Of a stretch of 47,675 bases of DNA, positions 32,315 through 41,062 are shown piece after piece. The position numbers and the translations under genes are program-made. Position 1 is the stretch's first letter; each line of letters opens with the position of its first letter. Source of the stretch: Streptomyces sp. ADI96-02 (lineage in GTDB: Bacteria > Actinomycetota > Actinomycetes > Streptomycetales > Streptomycetaceae); assembly GCF_003846185.1 (NCBI RefSeq), contig NZ_ML123034.1, forward strand, positions 139,855 to 187,529, in the 5' to 3' direction. The notes below the pieces were generated by a model. That model searched no databases. It was given only the letters and a program-made list of their open reading frames with translations, and was not told where the DNA came from.

Positions 32315-33130
32315 GTGACCGATGCCATGTTCCGGAAGATGTTGAGCGCCGATCCCGACGGGGGCGACTGGGAGCCGGTGACCGGAGGCGAGTCGGGGGC
32401 GGGGGTCTATCGTTCCGCCGACGGTTCGCGCTACGCCAAGTGTGTTCCCGCCGCGCGTTCGGCCGCGTTGCAGGACGAACGCGACCGCGTCGAGTGGCTC
32501 GGCGCACAGGGCGTTCCGGTTCCGCGGGTGCTCGACTGGCGCGTCCGCGCCGAGGGCGCCGCCTGCCTGGTGACCAGCACCGTCGAGGGAGTGGGCGCGG
32601 ATCGCGTCTCCGCCCGGACGCTCGGCGCGGCGTGGGAGTCGATCGCGGAGGCCGTGCGCCACCTGCACCGGCTGCCGGTGGAGCGGTGCCCGTTCTCCCG
32701 CGACCTGGAGCGGATGTTCGCGCTCGCCGGGGACGTCGTCGCGCGAGGCGCGGTCGATCCCGACTTCCTGCCCGACGACGACCGGAACACGCCTGGCGGC
32801 GAACTGCTCGCACGCATCGCCCCGGAGGTCGGACAGCGCCTCGCGCAGGAGGCCGCCGAGGCCGTCGTCTGCCACGGCGACCTGTGCCTGCCCAACATCG
32901 TCCTCGATCCGCGGACGCTGGAGGTGTCGGGCTTCATCGACCTCGGCCGCGCCGGACGGGCCGATCCGTACGCCGACATCGCACTCCTGCTCGCCAACTC
33001 CCGTGAGACATGGGCGGACGAGGACGCGGCGCTCGCCGCCGACGAGGCGTTCGGCCGCCGGTACGGGATCGCGCTCGACCGTGGCCGGGAGCGCTTCTAC
33101 CTCCGGCTCGACCCGCTCACCTGGGGCTGA
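32315..33130 (+). CDS. aph(3''): Aminoglycoside 3''-phosphotransferase (streptomycin type)
   Basis: 271-aa kinase that inactivates streptomycin by phosphorylating its 3''-hydroxyl. It matches APH(3'')-I/StrA enzymes along the whole length: DWEPVTGGESGAGVYR, KCVPAARSAALQDERDR, the catalytic VCHGDLCLPNIVLDP (Brenner HxDxxxxN), FIDLGRAGRADPYADIALL with the metal-binding D, and the C-terminal FYLRLDPLTWG. The GTG start gives the usual family length. TACAGT seven bases before it could be a -10 box, so the transcript may be leaderless. No streptomycin biosynthesis genes are adjacent. Confidence 0.93.
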   Translation: MTDAMFRKMLSADPDGGDWEPVTGGESGAGVYRSADGSRYAKCVPAARSAALQDERDRVEWLGAQGVPVPRVLDWRVRAEGAACLVTSTVEGVGADRVSARTLGAAWESIAEAVRHLHRLPVERCPFSRDLERMFALAGDVVARGAVDPDFLPDDDRNTPGGELLARIAPEVGQRLAQEAAEAVVCHGDLCLPNIVLDPRTLEVSGFIDLGRAGRADPYADIALLLANSRETWADEDAALAADEAFGRRYGIALDRGRERFYLRLDPLTWG

Positions 33131-33159
33131 TCCCGGCCCCCCGCCGACCGTCCGGGCGC

Positions 33160-33217
33160 GGATGAGGGCCTCCGGCGCGGTGCGCCGGTACGCACCACGC
33201 GTCGAAGGCCCTCATCC
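33160..33217. terminator. Two-stem hairpin between convergent genes
   Basis: GGATGAGGGCCT and AGGCCCTCATCC are perfect 12-base arms; inside them CCGGCGC and GCGCCGG make a second stem. It separates aph(3'') from the carboxypeptidase gene. Confidence 0.75.
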
Positions 33218-33274
33218 CGCCGTCGCGCCGGGCTCCCGCTTCCCGAGCCCGGCTCCTGTCGGGCGGACGAGCGG

Positions 33275-34630
33275 TCAGGAGCAGTACTGCGCCTGCTTGC
33301 CGATCGACCGGTACATGCAGTCGGAGTTCTCGATCAGCTGGAGCACCGCGTCCCGGTTGCGCGAGGTCTCCCGCTCGATGACCTCGTCGGGCGGGTAGAA
33401 GCCGCCGCCGGAGGCCGATCCGGGGTACATCTCGAAGGTGTAGGCGAAGATCTTCTGCGAGCCCCACAGCCAGTCGTCGATCGATCCGTCGGTGATGTAG
33501 AGATCGCTGGACTGCTCGGCGGTGTAGCCGTTGCTCGCGCCCATCTTCTGCCCCACGGCGGCGAAGGCGTTGCGGTCGTCGGCCGTCATGCCGGCGGCCG
33601 TGTCGCTGTAGGTGTAGCCGAACGGCCACAGCACCAGCTCGCTGTAGGTGTGGAAGTCGATGCCCGCCTTGATCTGCTGCTTGCCGCCGATCACCCGGCT
33701 GCGGACGAAGTCGGCCACGACCTTCGTCTCGGGCGCGGACTCGGCCGCGGCTCCGCGGTACGTCTCCGATGAGGGGCTGGAGGAGGAGCCGCCGCAGCAG
33801 CCCCACTTGAAGCCCCAGTTGCGGTTGAGGTCCGTTCCCACGGCGGTGGAGCCGGAGTTGGGCTGGCGGTTCTTGCGCCAGCTGCGGTACGAGCCGGTGG
33901 CGATGTCGTACTCGCCGCCGTCGGGGTTGAGGTCCGGCACGATCCACAGTTCGCGGCCGTTGACCGCCTGGGTGATCCGGGAGTCGGTGCCGTAGTCCTC
34001 GGCGAGTTCGCGCAGCAGGTAGAGCGCCATCTCGACGGTCAGGTGCTCGCGGGCGTGCTGATGGGCGGTGAAGAGGACTTCGGGCTCGGCCTCGTCGGTG
34101 GCGACGTTGTCGCTGACCTTGATCGCGACGATGTCCCGGCCCTGGTAGGTCTTCCCGATGACCCGCTTGCTCATGATCGAGGGGTTCGCCGCGATTCGGG
34201 CGTCGATCTCGGCGTTCGTCTCCGCGTAGTTGTGGTAGCGGGAGTCGGCGGACGGGAAGTCGAGGGCGCCGACGGGTCCTTTCGCGTGCGGTTCGGCGCC
34301 CGGGGCGGGCAGGGCGTCGAGTACGTGGCCGAGGGACCGGAGCTTCCTGGCCTGGGCCGGGTCCGCAGTGACGACGACGCCGTGGTCGTGGACCTCGTCG
34401 ACCGAGACGCCGGTGCGGGCGATCGCGGTGCGGGCGGCGGGCGTGGTCCGCCCGGTGATCTCGTACTGCCGCACCTGTTCGTCCGCGGCGACGGCGGCGC
34501 TGCGGGTCGAGGCGTCGGCACTGGTGACGGCGGCCACGGGGGCGGCGAGGCCGAGGGCGAGCAGGGCGGCGAGGGCGGCGGTCCGTCTGTTTCGCGTCCG
34601 GCCGGGTGTCCGTGCGTTGGCGAGTCGCAT
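33275..34630 (-). CDS. Secreted zinc carboxypeptidase (M14)
   Basis: 451-aa exopeptidase precursor. A Sec signal peptide ([20 protein letters not shown]) is followed by a propeptide of about 80 residues and the M14 catalytic domain from SRYHNYAE. Zinc ligands are HAREH (HxxE) and the histidine in GIDFHTYSE; the catalytic glutamate is in [19 protein letters not shown] is the substrate-binding NR motif. Cysteines in KWGCCGG and near the C-terminus (SDCMY, QYCS) probably form disulfides. The ATG with AGGAGAC upstream gives [11 protein letters not shown]. Divergent from the TerB gene. Confidence 0.95.
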   Translation of the reverse strand: MRLANARTPGRTRNRRTAALAALLALGLAAPVAAVTSADASTRSAAVAADEQVRQYEITGRTTPAARTAIARTGVSVDEVHDHGVVVTADPAQARKLRSLGHVLDALPAPGAEPHAKGPVGALDFPSADSRYHNYAETNAEIDARIAANPSIMSKRVIGKTYQGRDIVAIKVSDNVATDEAEPEVLFTAHQHAREHLTVEMALYLLRELAEDYGTDSRITQAVNGRELWIVPDLNPDGGEYDIATGSYRSWRKNRQPNSGSTAVGTDLNRNWGFKWGCCGGSSSSPSSETYRGAAAESAPETKVVADFVRSRVIGGKQQIKAGIDFHTYSELVLWPFGYTYSDTAAGMTADDRNAFAAVGQKMGASNGYTAEQSSDLYITDGSIDDWLWGSQKIFAYTFEMYPGSASGGGFYPPDEVIERETSRNRDAVLQLIENSDCMYRSIGKQAQYCS

Positions 34631-34932
34631 GCTGGCAGTCTCCTGGGGCCGACGGGGTGGGGGGTGGAGCTGTGCGACGCACACAGCCTCGCGTTCGGTC
34701 ATGCCCACGTCAAGACACGCTTCCGGCCACCCGCACCGCCACCCACCGTCGGCGCGCGCCCGCCGATCCGCGCCGATCGGCGGGGCCCTTCAGCGGCGAG
34801 GATCACCCTGGGGCGGCGGCCGTGCGCGAGGACGGTCGACTTTGCGGAACCTTTACCCGAGGCCGGGCGTTGGACCGGTGAGCGCATACGGGCTCGTGAC
34901 CGATGACTGTGACGAATACCGAGGTAATGCCA
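34631..34932. other. 302-base divergent region
   Basis: Lies between the carboxypeptidase and TerB genes. CGCCGATCGGCG is a small palindrome, and a CTGTG/CACAG repeat sits near 34670. I cannot assign promoters with confidence; no small ORF stands out. Confidence 0.4.
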
Positions 34933-35493
34933 ATGGCTGTGTGGGACCGACTCAAGGACCAGGCCAAGACTCTGCAGCAGTCCCAGGGCGGGCGCGGCCC
35001 GAGCGGAGGACGGAGCAGCGGCGTCGACGGAGCGGGCGGGGCAGGCGGGAATTCACGCGCCCAACTGGTCAGCGTGCTGAAGACGCAGCTCGGCTCGCTG
35101 AAGACGGAGCTGAAGAGCGGCGCGTACCGCGACGCCAGCATGGCGATGTGCGCGCTGGTCGCGGCGGCGGACGGGCACGTCGACCCGGCCGAGCGGCAGC
35201 GCGTCGAGGGCATGATCCTCAGCAACGATGTGTTGCAGAACTTCCCGCCGGAGCAGCTGCGCCAGCGGTTCAACAAGCACGTGGACCAGCTCTCCTTCAA
35301 CTTCGCGCAGGGCAAGAACGACGCGTTGCAGGAGATCGCCAAGGCCGCGAAGAAGCCGGCCGAGGCAAGGGCCGTGATCCAGACCGGCCTGGTGATCGCG
35401 GGCGCCGACGGAGACTTCTCCCAGGCCGAGGCGATGATCATCCGGGAGGCGTGCGTGACGCTGGGGCTCTCCCCTGCGGAGTTCCAGCTCTGA
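34933..35493 (+). CDS. TerB-family tellurite-resistance-like protein
   Basis: 186-aa cytoplasmic protein. After a Gly/Ser-rich linker (about 20-45) comes the all-helical TerB domain with its paired acidic motifs: VAAADGHVDPAERQRVEGM and IAGADGDFSQAEAMIIREA, which bind metal in the family. TerB takes part in tellurite and general stress responses together with TerD-type proteins. The start is the ATG with GAGGT 7 bases upstream (MAVWDRLKDQAKTL). No other ter gene lies beside it, and a strong terminator follows. Confidence 0.9.
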   Translation: MAVWDRLKDQAKTLQQSQGGRGPSGGRSSGVDGAGGAGGNSRAQLVSVLKTQLGSLKTELKSGAYRDASMAMCALVAAADGHVDPAERQRVEGMILSNDVLQNFPPEQLRQRFNKHVDQLSFNFAQGKNDALQEIAKAAKKPAEARAVIQTGLVIAGADGDFSQAEAMIIREACVTLGLSPAEFQL

Positions 35494-35508
35494 CCTCCAA
35501 GTTCCCCT

Positions 35509-35547
35509 CGCCGGCCTCCGAGGCCCCTTCGCCTCGGAGCTCCGGCG
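35509..35547 (+). terminator. Terminator after the TerB gene
   Basis: CTCCGAGG and CCTCGGAG form an 8-base stem with an 8-base loop; outer arms CGCCGG and CCGGCG extend it. It begins 15 bases after the stop. Confidence 0.8.
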
Positions 35548-35626
35548 GCCTTCGCGGCGCTGCTTGTGCGCGGCGCCGCTCGGGCGCGGCGAGGACCGGG
35601 CGGGCGGGGCACCGGCCGCCCGCCGC

Positions 35627-35655
35627 TTGTCAAAATACGAAGAACTTCGTACTTT
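35627..35655 (+). promoter_or_regulatory. ArsR-gene promoter containing its operator
   Basis: TTGTCA (35627) and TACTTT (35650) stand 17 bases apart, close to the consensus -35 and -10. Between them lies the perfect palindrome TACGAAGAACTTCGTA (35636-35651). A bound repressor would block polymerase directly. AAGGAGG and the ATG follow 23 bases on. Confidence 0.8.
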
Positions 35656-35683
35656 GGGAGGAGACAGCAGAAGGAGGCCATCG

Positions 35684-36058
35684 ATGCCCAGCACCGAGCG
35701 GGACGGCGGGACCGGGCGGCAGCTCGCGCATCCGCGCCAGGACGAGATGCGCCTGGAGGCGGTGCTGCACGCGCTGGCCGATCCCATCCGGCTGAGCATT
35801 GTGCGCGATCTGGCCGACGGGCACGAGGACATGGCCTGCATCGCCTTCGATCTGCCGGTGAGCAAGTCCACCTCCACCCATCACTTCAAGGTGCTGCGTG
35901 AGGCGGGAGTCATCCGTCAGCACTACGCGGGCACCTCGCGCATGAGCCGACTGCGCGACGACGACCTGGAAGCACTGTTCCCGGGGCTCCTCCCGGCCGT
36001 GCTCCACGCCGCCGGCCGCGCCGTCCCCGTCGCGTCCGCCGCAGGTCCTTCGGTCTGA
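35684..36058 (+). CDS. ArsR-family repressor, apparently orphan
   Basis: 124-aa winged-helix regulator: LEAVLHALADPIRLSIVRDLADGHEDMACIAFDLPVSKSTSTHHFKVLREAGVI, then the wing RQHYAGTSRMSRLRDDDL. One cysteine (MACIAF) precedes the recognition helix, not enough for a known metal site. Start supported by AAGGAGG 6 bases before the ATG and by the promoter-operator upstream. The TerB gene upstream ends in a terminator and the alcohol dehydrogenase downstream is convergent, so it has no obvious target besides itself. Confidence 0.9.
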   Translation: MPSTERDGGTGRQLAHPRQDEMRLEAVLHALADPIRLSIVRDLADGHEDMACIAFDLPVSKSTSTHHFKVLREAGVIRQHYAGTSRMSRLRDDDLEALFPGLLPAVLHAAGRAVPVASAAGPSV

Positions 36059-36151
36059 CCGCGATCCGCGCCCGGGGCTTTCGACCTGAGCGCGGATCGC
36101 GGTGTTCAGACTCCGCCCGCGCCGCCGTACCGGCCCGGCCGGTACGGCGGC
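36058..36151. terminator. Two strong tandem hairpins between convergent genes
   Basis: First stem: ACCGCGATCCGCGC (36058-36071) with GCGCGGATCGCGGT (36090-36103). Second stem: GCCGCCGTACCGG (36121-36133) with CCGGTACGGCGGC (36139-36151). Each probably serves one direction between the arsR and dehydrogenase genes. Confidence 0.85.
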
Positions 36152-36159
36152 GAGACGCG

Positions 36160-37200
36160 TCAGATCGTCGCGGCGTCGATCACGAAGCGGTAGCGCACGT
36201 CGCTCGCGAGCACCCGCTCGTACGCCTCGTTGACACGGGCCGCCTCGATCACTTCGATCTCGGCTCCGAGCCCGTGGGCCGCGCAGAAGTCCAGCATCTC
36301 CTGCGTCTCCGCGATGCCCCCGATCAGCGATCCGGCCAGCGAGCGGTTGCCGCCGATCAGCGAGAAGAGGTTCAGCGAGATCGGCTCCTCGGGGGCGCCG
36401 ACGTTGACCAGGATTCCGTCGGTCCGCAGCAGGCCGAGGTAGGCGCCGAAGTCCAGTGGCGCGGATACGGTGGAGAGGATGATGTCGAAGCGGCCGGCCA
36501 GTTCCTCGAAGGTCCTGGGGTCGCTGGTCGCGTAGTAGTGGTCGGCTCCCAGCTTCAGACCGTCCTCCTTCTTGCGCAGCGACTGGGAGAGCACGGTGAC
36601 CTCCGCGCCGAGCGCGTGTGCGATCTTGACCGCCATGTGGCCGAGGCCGCCCAGCCCGAGGACCGCGACCTTCTTGCCGGGGCCGGCTCCCCAGCGCTTG
36701 AGCGGCGAGTACGTGGTGATGCCCGCGCACAGCAGCGGCGCGGCCTCGTCGAGTGCGATCCCGTTCGGAATGCCGACGGTGAAGCCCTCGCGGACGACGA
36801 TGTGCGTCGAGTAGCCGCCGTACGTGGGCTCGCCGTTCCGGTCGAGCGCGTTGTAGGTCGGCGTGTTCCCCTCGGCGCAGTGCTGCTCGCGGCCGGAGGC
36901 GCAGGCGTCGCAGCGACCGCACGAGTCGACCATGCACCCGACGCCGACGCGGTCGCCGACCTTGAACCTCGTCACACCGGAGCCCGTCTCGGCGACGATG
37001 CCCGCGATCTCGTGGCCGGGCACCATGGGGAAGATCCCCTCGCCCCAGCCGTCGCGGGCCTGGTGGATGTCGGAGTGGCAGATTCCCGAGTACTTGATGT
37101 CGATCAGGACGTCGAACTCACCCACCGGGCGGCGCTCGATGGTCGTACGCTCCAGCGGGGCCTTGGCGCTGGGGGCGGCGTAAGCGGCAACGGTGGTCAT
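36160..37200 (-). CDS. Zinc-dependent NAD(P) alcohol dehydrogenase (YahK/CAD type)
   Basis: 346-aa medium-chain dehydrogenase that interconverts aldehydes and alcohols. The catalytic zinc site is in [18 protein letters not shown] and [12 protein letters not shown]. The structural zinc cysteines are in [16 protein letters not shown]. The Rossmann fold reads [17 protein letters not shown], and S in [12 protein letters not shown] suggests NADPH. The N-terminal start [13 protein letters not shown] is preferred to the longer frame because GAGGAGA stands upstream. Divergent from the XRE regulator across a 163-base region with a perfect operator, so probably its target. Confidence 0.94.
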   Translation of the reverse strand: MTTVAAYAAPSAKAPLERTTIERRPVGEFDVLIDIKYSGICHSDIHQARDGWGEGIFPMVPGHEIAGIVAETGSGVTRFKVGDRVGVGCMVDSCGRCDACASGREQHCAEGNTPTYNALDRNGEPTYGGYSTHIVVREGFTVGIPNGIALDEAAPLLCAGITTYSPLKRWGAGPGKKVAVLGLGGLGHMAVKIAHALGAEVTVLSQSLRKKEDGLKLGADHYYATSDPRTFEELAGRFDIILSTVSAPLDFGAYLGLLRTDGILVNVGAPEEPISLNLFSLIGGNRSLAGSLIGGIAETQEMLDFCAAHGLGAEIEVIEAARVNEAYERVLASDVRYRFVIDAATI

Positions 37201-37305
37201 GCCGGTGGTTCTCCTCTGGTGATGCGTGCGGAACTCTGGTGGTGCGTCTGGAACGCCTTCCAGCATGCCGATCAACCGCGCGTTCACCCAGGTCACCGCT
37301 TTGCC

Positions 37306-37322
37306 TAGGACCAGCGGTCCTA
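37306..37322. promoter_or_regulatory. Perfect 17-base operator between adh and the XRE gene
   Basis: TAGGACC and GGTCCTA flank a 3-base spacer. The site lies 42 bases before the XRE start and about 105 bases before adh, a good position for control of both. Confidence 0.7.
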
Positions 37323-37363
37323 CTACTGGCGGGGACAGCCTCCCGGTCGTGGGACCAGGCATC

Positions 37364-38287
37364 ATGGAGGCCATGGACGACCAGCCCGTACCCTCCGGCC
37401 CCGAGACGTTCGACCGGCGCGCGGAGCTCAGCGAGTTCCTGCGCACCCGTCGGGCCCGGCTCAAGCCCCAGGACGTCGGGCTGCCCGAGTTCGGCCGGCA
37501 CCGCAGGGTGCCGGGACTGCGGCGGGAGGAGCTGGCGCAGCTGGCCGGGGTGTCGGTGGCGTACTACACCCGCCTGGAACAGGGCAACGGGCGCAATGTG
37601 TCGGCGGAGGTGCTGGACGCCATCGCGCACGCCCTGCGGCTGACCGACGCCGAGCACGCGCATCTGACCCATATGACCAAGCCGGCGCGGCACAAGAAGA
37701 AGCGGCGGCCGGCCAGGGTGCAGCAGGTGCGGCTCGGCCTGCGGCAGCTCCTGGACACGATGGACGGCGTTCCGGCGTACGTATCCGGCGCGCGCACCGA
37801 CATCCTCGCCTGGAACCCGCTGGCGGCGGCGCTGTTCGGCGACTGGGGCGCGCTGCCGCCCAAGGAGCGCAACTGGGCCCGGTTGGTGTTCCTCTCCCCC
37901 GCCTACCAGGACCTGTTCGTGGACTGGGATGCCAAGGCCTCGGACACGGTCAGCTATCTGCGCCTGTACGCGGGCTGCCATCCCGACGATCCCGAGCTGT
38001 CGGCGCTCGTCGGTGAACTCAGCGTCAAGAGCGAGGAGTTCAGGCGGCTGTGGGCCACCCACAACGTCAAGGAGAAGGGCCACGGCGTCAAGCTGATACG
38101 GCATCCGCTCGCCGGCGAGCTGTCCCTGTCGTACGAGACGCTGCATCTGCCGGACGACGAGGAGCAGTTCCTGGTGACGTTCCACGGCGAACCGGGATCG
38201 GCGTCGGCCGAGGCCCTGCGGATGCTGGCGAGTTGGGGATCGGACGCGATCCGCGCCGACCTGACCCGCATACCGCCGGGGTCGTAG
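37364..38287 (+). CDS. XRE-family regulator with MmyB-like ligand domain
   Basis: 307-aa regulator. The N-terminal HTH is in [20 protein letters not shown], then [23 protein letters not shown]. From about residue 115 the PAS-like MmyB domain ([22 protein letters not shown], then [22 protein letters not shown]) is typical of actinobacterial regulators that bind a hydrophobic ligand. These genes are often divergent from an oxidoreductase they control, as here. ATG at 37364 is used; 37373 is an alternative with the RBS too close. Confidence 0.92.
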   Translation: MEAMDDQPVPSGPETFDRRAELSEFLRTRRARLKPQDVGLPEFGRHRRVPGLRREELAQLAGVSVAYYTRLEQGNGRNVSAEVLDAIAHALRLTDAEHAHLTHMTKPARHKKKRRPARVQQVRLGLRQLLDTMDGVPAYVSGARTDILAWNPLAAALFGDWGALPPKERNWARLVFLSPAYQDLFVDWDAKASDTVSYLRLYAGCHPDDPELSALVGELSVKSEEFRRLWATHNVKEKGHGVKLIRHPLAGELSLSYETLHLPDDEEQFLVTFHGEPGSASAEALRMLASWGSDAIRADLTRIPPGS

Positions 38288-38319
38288 GCGACGGGCCCCG
38301 GGCGGGCGTCAGAGGTGTG

Positions 38320-39092
38320 TCACCCGTGTTCCGTCGCGGCTGCTCTCGCGTGCGTGCGCTCCGGGCGTCGGGCGAGGAAGACGAACTCCCTGCCCGGGCG
38401 GTCCGGTGCGTCGCGGACGTCCTCCAGGAGGAACCCTGCCTCGGCCAGGTCCTTCTCGATCTCGCGGCGTTCACGGAAGCGGAGCGTCGACCGCGTGGTG
38501 AGGACCGCGCCGTCGGCGGCGAAGACGTAGGTCCAGCGGAACGAGACGAGCGGCAGGTCGGCCTCGATCAGCTCGACCCAGCTCTCGACCTCGCCGACCC
38601 CGGGTACCGCCGTGACCCGGCGGGACGTCTCGCGGTTCCACTCCTGCCAGGCGCACATGGCCGGGTCCCGGCTCTCGAAGAGCAGACGGCCGCCGGGGCG
38701 CAGTGCTTCGCGGGCCCCGCGCAGCGTCCGCCGCCAGAGGGACCGTCCGATGATCTCCTGGGCGGCGTTCGCCGTCATCGTCACCAGGTCGACGCGCAGC
38801 GGCGGCAGCGAGGTCGCGTCGCCGCGGATCCAGCGGACGCGCTCGCTGCCCGGTTTGGCGCGGGCCGCGTCGATGGAGGCCCGGTCGGGATCGAGGCCGA
38901 CGACCTCGACGGCGCGATCGGCCAGTCTCAGGGCGAAGACGCCGGTTCCGCAGCCGATGTCCAGGACGCGACGCGCGCCGAGGTCGCGCGCGGTCCGCAG
39001 GTAGGCGTCGAGATCGCCGCGGTCCGGGTCGAGCCGGTCGTAGAGCGCGGCGAGGCGCGCGAGTGTGAGCGTGGGGCGCGGGTGTCAGCCAT
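38320..39092 (-). pseudogene. SAM methyltransferase frameshifted near its start
   Basis: From about 39070 downward one frame gives a good class I methyltransferase: TLTLARLAALYDRLD, motif I VLDIGCGTGVFALRL, VVGLDPDRASIDAAR, GDATSLPPLRVDLV and C-terminal RPGGRLLFESRDP. This frame has no ATG, GTG or TTG before motif I and is closed by a stop upstream. The plausible ATG at 39092 (MADT) is in another frame. Removing one GC pair from the CGCGC run at about 39077-39081 joins them perfectly. Either a recent mutation, a sequencing error, or a non-canonical start. Confidence 0.75.
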
Positions 39093-39221
39093 GCGGCCGG
39101 AAACTACCGGGAGCGGGGGGCCGGGCCCAGCCGTTTCCCACGCGGCGGGGACAGGGCCCGGTCCGCCCCTACGCGGCCGTGAGCGCGGGGCGGTCGCCGC
39201 ACGGGCCCGGCCGTGCTGCTC

Positions 39222-39869
39222 TCACGACCCGCCGCCGACGGCCTCGGGCGCGTACGACGGGGCGGTCCCCGCGGGGTTCAGCCGGGCACGGACCTCGGCG
39301 ACGGCCAGGCCGGGCAGCAGCAGACGCCAGTAGCCGGTGAGCCGTTCCGCGGCGAGCCACTGCGGGTCGTGCCGCCCCAGCACCTCGAACCCGGTCGTGA
39401 CGGCCACCGTCGCCGCGGTCACGTCCGCACGGGAGACGCCGTCGGCGAGCGCGCCGGCGACGGCGGCCTCGTCCAGCAGGTCACGGACACAACACCGCCA
39501 CTGGGCGCGCAGAGCGGGTTCGGCGCACTCCTCGTCGCAACTGAGCCGGAATCCGGCCCGGACCACGGTGTCCCGGCGCAGCAGGGCGCTGAGGGCGTGC
39601 GAGATGTCCACGAGCGCCTGCAGCGCGGTGTCGGTTCCGCGCCGGACGGCGTCATGGGCGTCGCTCAGACCGCGCGACGCCTCCGCCACGACCGCGGCGG
39701 CGACGGCGGCCTTGTTCTCGAAGTGGAAGTGGAGCGCCCCGGTGCTCACGCCCGCGCCGGAGCTGATCAGCGTCAGCCCCGCCTGGGCGTATCCGTGCTG
39801 TTCGAACGCCTCCGCGGCGGACCGGATCAGCGCCTGGCGCGTACGGGTGGCACGTTCCTGCTTGGTCAC
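39222..39869 (-). CDS. Second gamma-butyrolactone receptor-like regulator (ScbR/ArpA family)
   Basis: 215-aa TetR-type protein of the butyrolactone-receptor group. The DNA-binding part (TKQERATRTRQALIRSAAEAFEQHGY, then GVSTGALHFHFENKAAVAAAV) parallels ArpA/ScbR. The ligand domain is divergent and carries three cysteines (LSCDEEC, RCC), so it may be a pseudo-receptor binding another ligand. The GTG has GGAGG 6 bases upstream. An ARE-like site lies about 100-130 bases upstream, so it is probably regulated by the receptor at 42188. Confidence 0.88.
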   Translation of the reverse strand: MTKQERATRTRQALIRSAAEAFEQHGYAQAGLTLISSGAGVSTGALHFHFENKAAVAAAVVAEASRGLSDAHDAVRRGTDTALQALVDISHALSALLRRDTVVRAGFRLSCDEECAEPALRAQWRCCVRDLLDEAAVAGALADGVSRADVTAATVAVTTGFEVLGRHDPQWLAAERLTGYWRLLLPGLAVAEVRARLNPAGTAPSYAPEAVGGGS

Positions 39870-39972
39870 CGGAGCCTCCCAGGGAAGTCCCGAACGGCCG
39901 GAGCGCCGCCCGGGCGGAGAGCCGGGCGGACCGGGGATTGCGGGCCGAGCGGGTGAGACGGCATCATGGGAG

Positions 39973-40000
39973 TTATCAAACCAACTCAGCGGTTTCATTT
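39973..40000. promoter_or_regulatory. ARE-like site upstream of the second receptor gene
   Basis: The core TATCAAACCAACTCAGCGG, followed by TTTCATTTC, matches the site between afsA and the receptor at 11 of 17 bases left of a shared GCGGTTT. Butyrolactone receptors bind such imperfect palindromes (AREs). Confidence 0.6.
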
Positions 40001-40067
40001 CCAGCGAAGAGCCGGACCGCCGCGCGGCCGTCCGCAACCGGGCCAACTCCCGTACGGGCGACCGGCT

Positions 40068-40934
40068 TCAGCCCGATGCCGGCGGGTCGGCGGCGAAGGC
40101 GTCCGCGTGGTCGGCGGCCCAGGTGCGGAACGTCCTGGCAGGACGGCCCGTCAGTTCCCGCACGGTGGGGACGACGGCCGCCTTGGCTCCCGCGCGCTGA
40201 CGCTCCGCGCTCTCGACGAACGCCTGGGCCACCGGGGCCGGATATTTCGCGAAGAGCGCCTCGCGCGCCTGTTCCAGGGGGAGTTCCTCATAGCGCAGGG
40301 GCCTTCCCAGCACCTCGGAGAGCCGCGCCGTCCGGTCCCGCGCGGTGATCGCCTCGGGACCGGAGACGGGGTACGCCCGGCCTTCGTGGCCGGTTCCGGT
40401 GAGCACGGCGACCGCGACGGCGGCGACGTCCCGCGGATCGACGCACGCGACCGGCGAGTCCCCGTACAGGGCTCGCACCACACCGGCGGACCGGATACCC
40501 GGAGCCCAGGAGAGGGTGTTGGACATGAACGTCCTGGCACGGACGAACGTCCAGGGCACGCCGGACTCCCTGATGGCCTGCTCGTTGCCGCGCTGGCGCC
40601 GGGTGATGAAGTCGTCCGCGCCGGGCTCCTCCACCGCCATCATGGACAGCTTCACCAGACGGCCGACGCCTGCCGCGCGTGCCGCTCCGGCGACCCGCTC
40701 GTCGTCCGGTTCCGCCGGGCTGTTCGTCACCAGGAAGACTCCGCTGACGCCTTTCAGCGCCCGGTCGAGGGAGCCGCGGTCCGCGTACTCCCCCGCGACG
40801 ACCTCGACACCGGGCCCCCGTACCGTCACCCGTCCCGGATTCCGCGCCAGGATCCGCACCGGTCCCGCAGCCGCCAGCAGTGCGGCGACCTCGCGGCCCA
40901 CCGGTCCGGTCGCCCCCGTCACCAGAAGCACCAT
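40068..40934 (-). CDS. NmrA/QOR2-like NAD(P)H-binding reductase
   Basis: 288-aa atypical SDR. The cofactor loop is LLVTGATGPVGREVAALLAA, followed by RILARNPGRV, then LVKLSMMAVEEP and the substrate helix NEQAIRESGVPWTFVRARTFMSN. These proteins reduce small carbonyls or act as redox sensors. It lies 128 bases after afsA on the same strand, between the two receptor genes, so it may reduce the butenolide intermediate in butyrolactone synthesis, a job usually done by a classical SDR (BprA/ScbB type). That role is inference. Confidence 0.88.
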   Translation of the reverse strand: MVLLVTGATGPVGREVAALLAAAGPVRILARNPGRVTVRGPGVEVVAGEYADRGSLDRALKGVSGVFLVTNSPAEPDDERVAGAARAAGVGRLVKLSMMAVEEPGADDFITRRQRGNEQAIRESGVPWTFVRARTFMSNTLSWAPGIRSAGVVRALYGDSPVACVDPRDVAAVAVAVLTGTGHEGRAYPVSGPEAITARDRTARLSEVLGRPLRYEELPLEQAREALFAKYPAPVAQAFVESAERQRAGAKAAVVPTVRELTGRPARTFRTWAADHADAFAADPPASG

Positions 40935-41062
40935 CCACCTCTTCCTCTCGTCCCGACACCATCACGCGGGGCGCGTCGTCGCGCCGCCGCGGCACCGCCT
41001 TCGCCGGGCGGCCGGCTCAGGGCCTGTCGGCGCGGCCCCGTCGCGGCCCGGACCGGGCTCGG

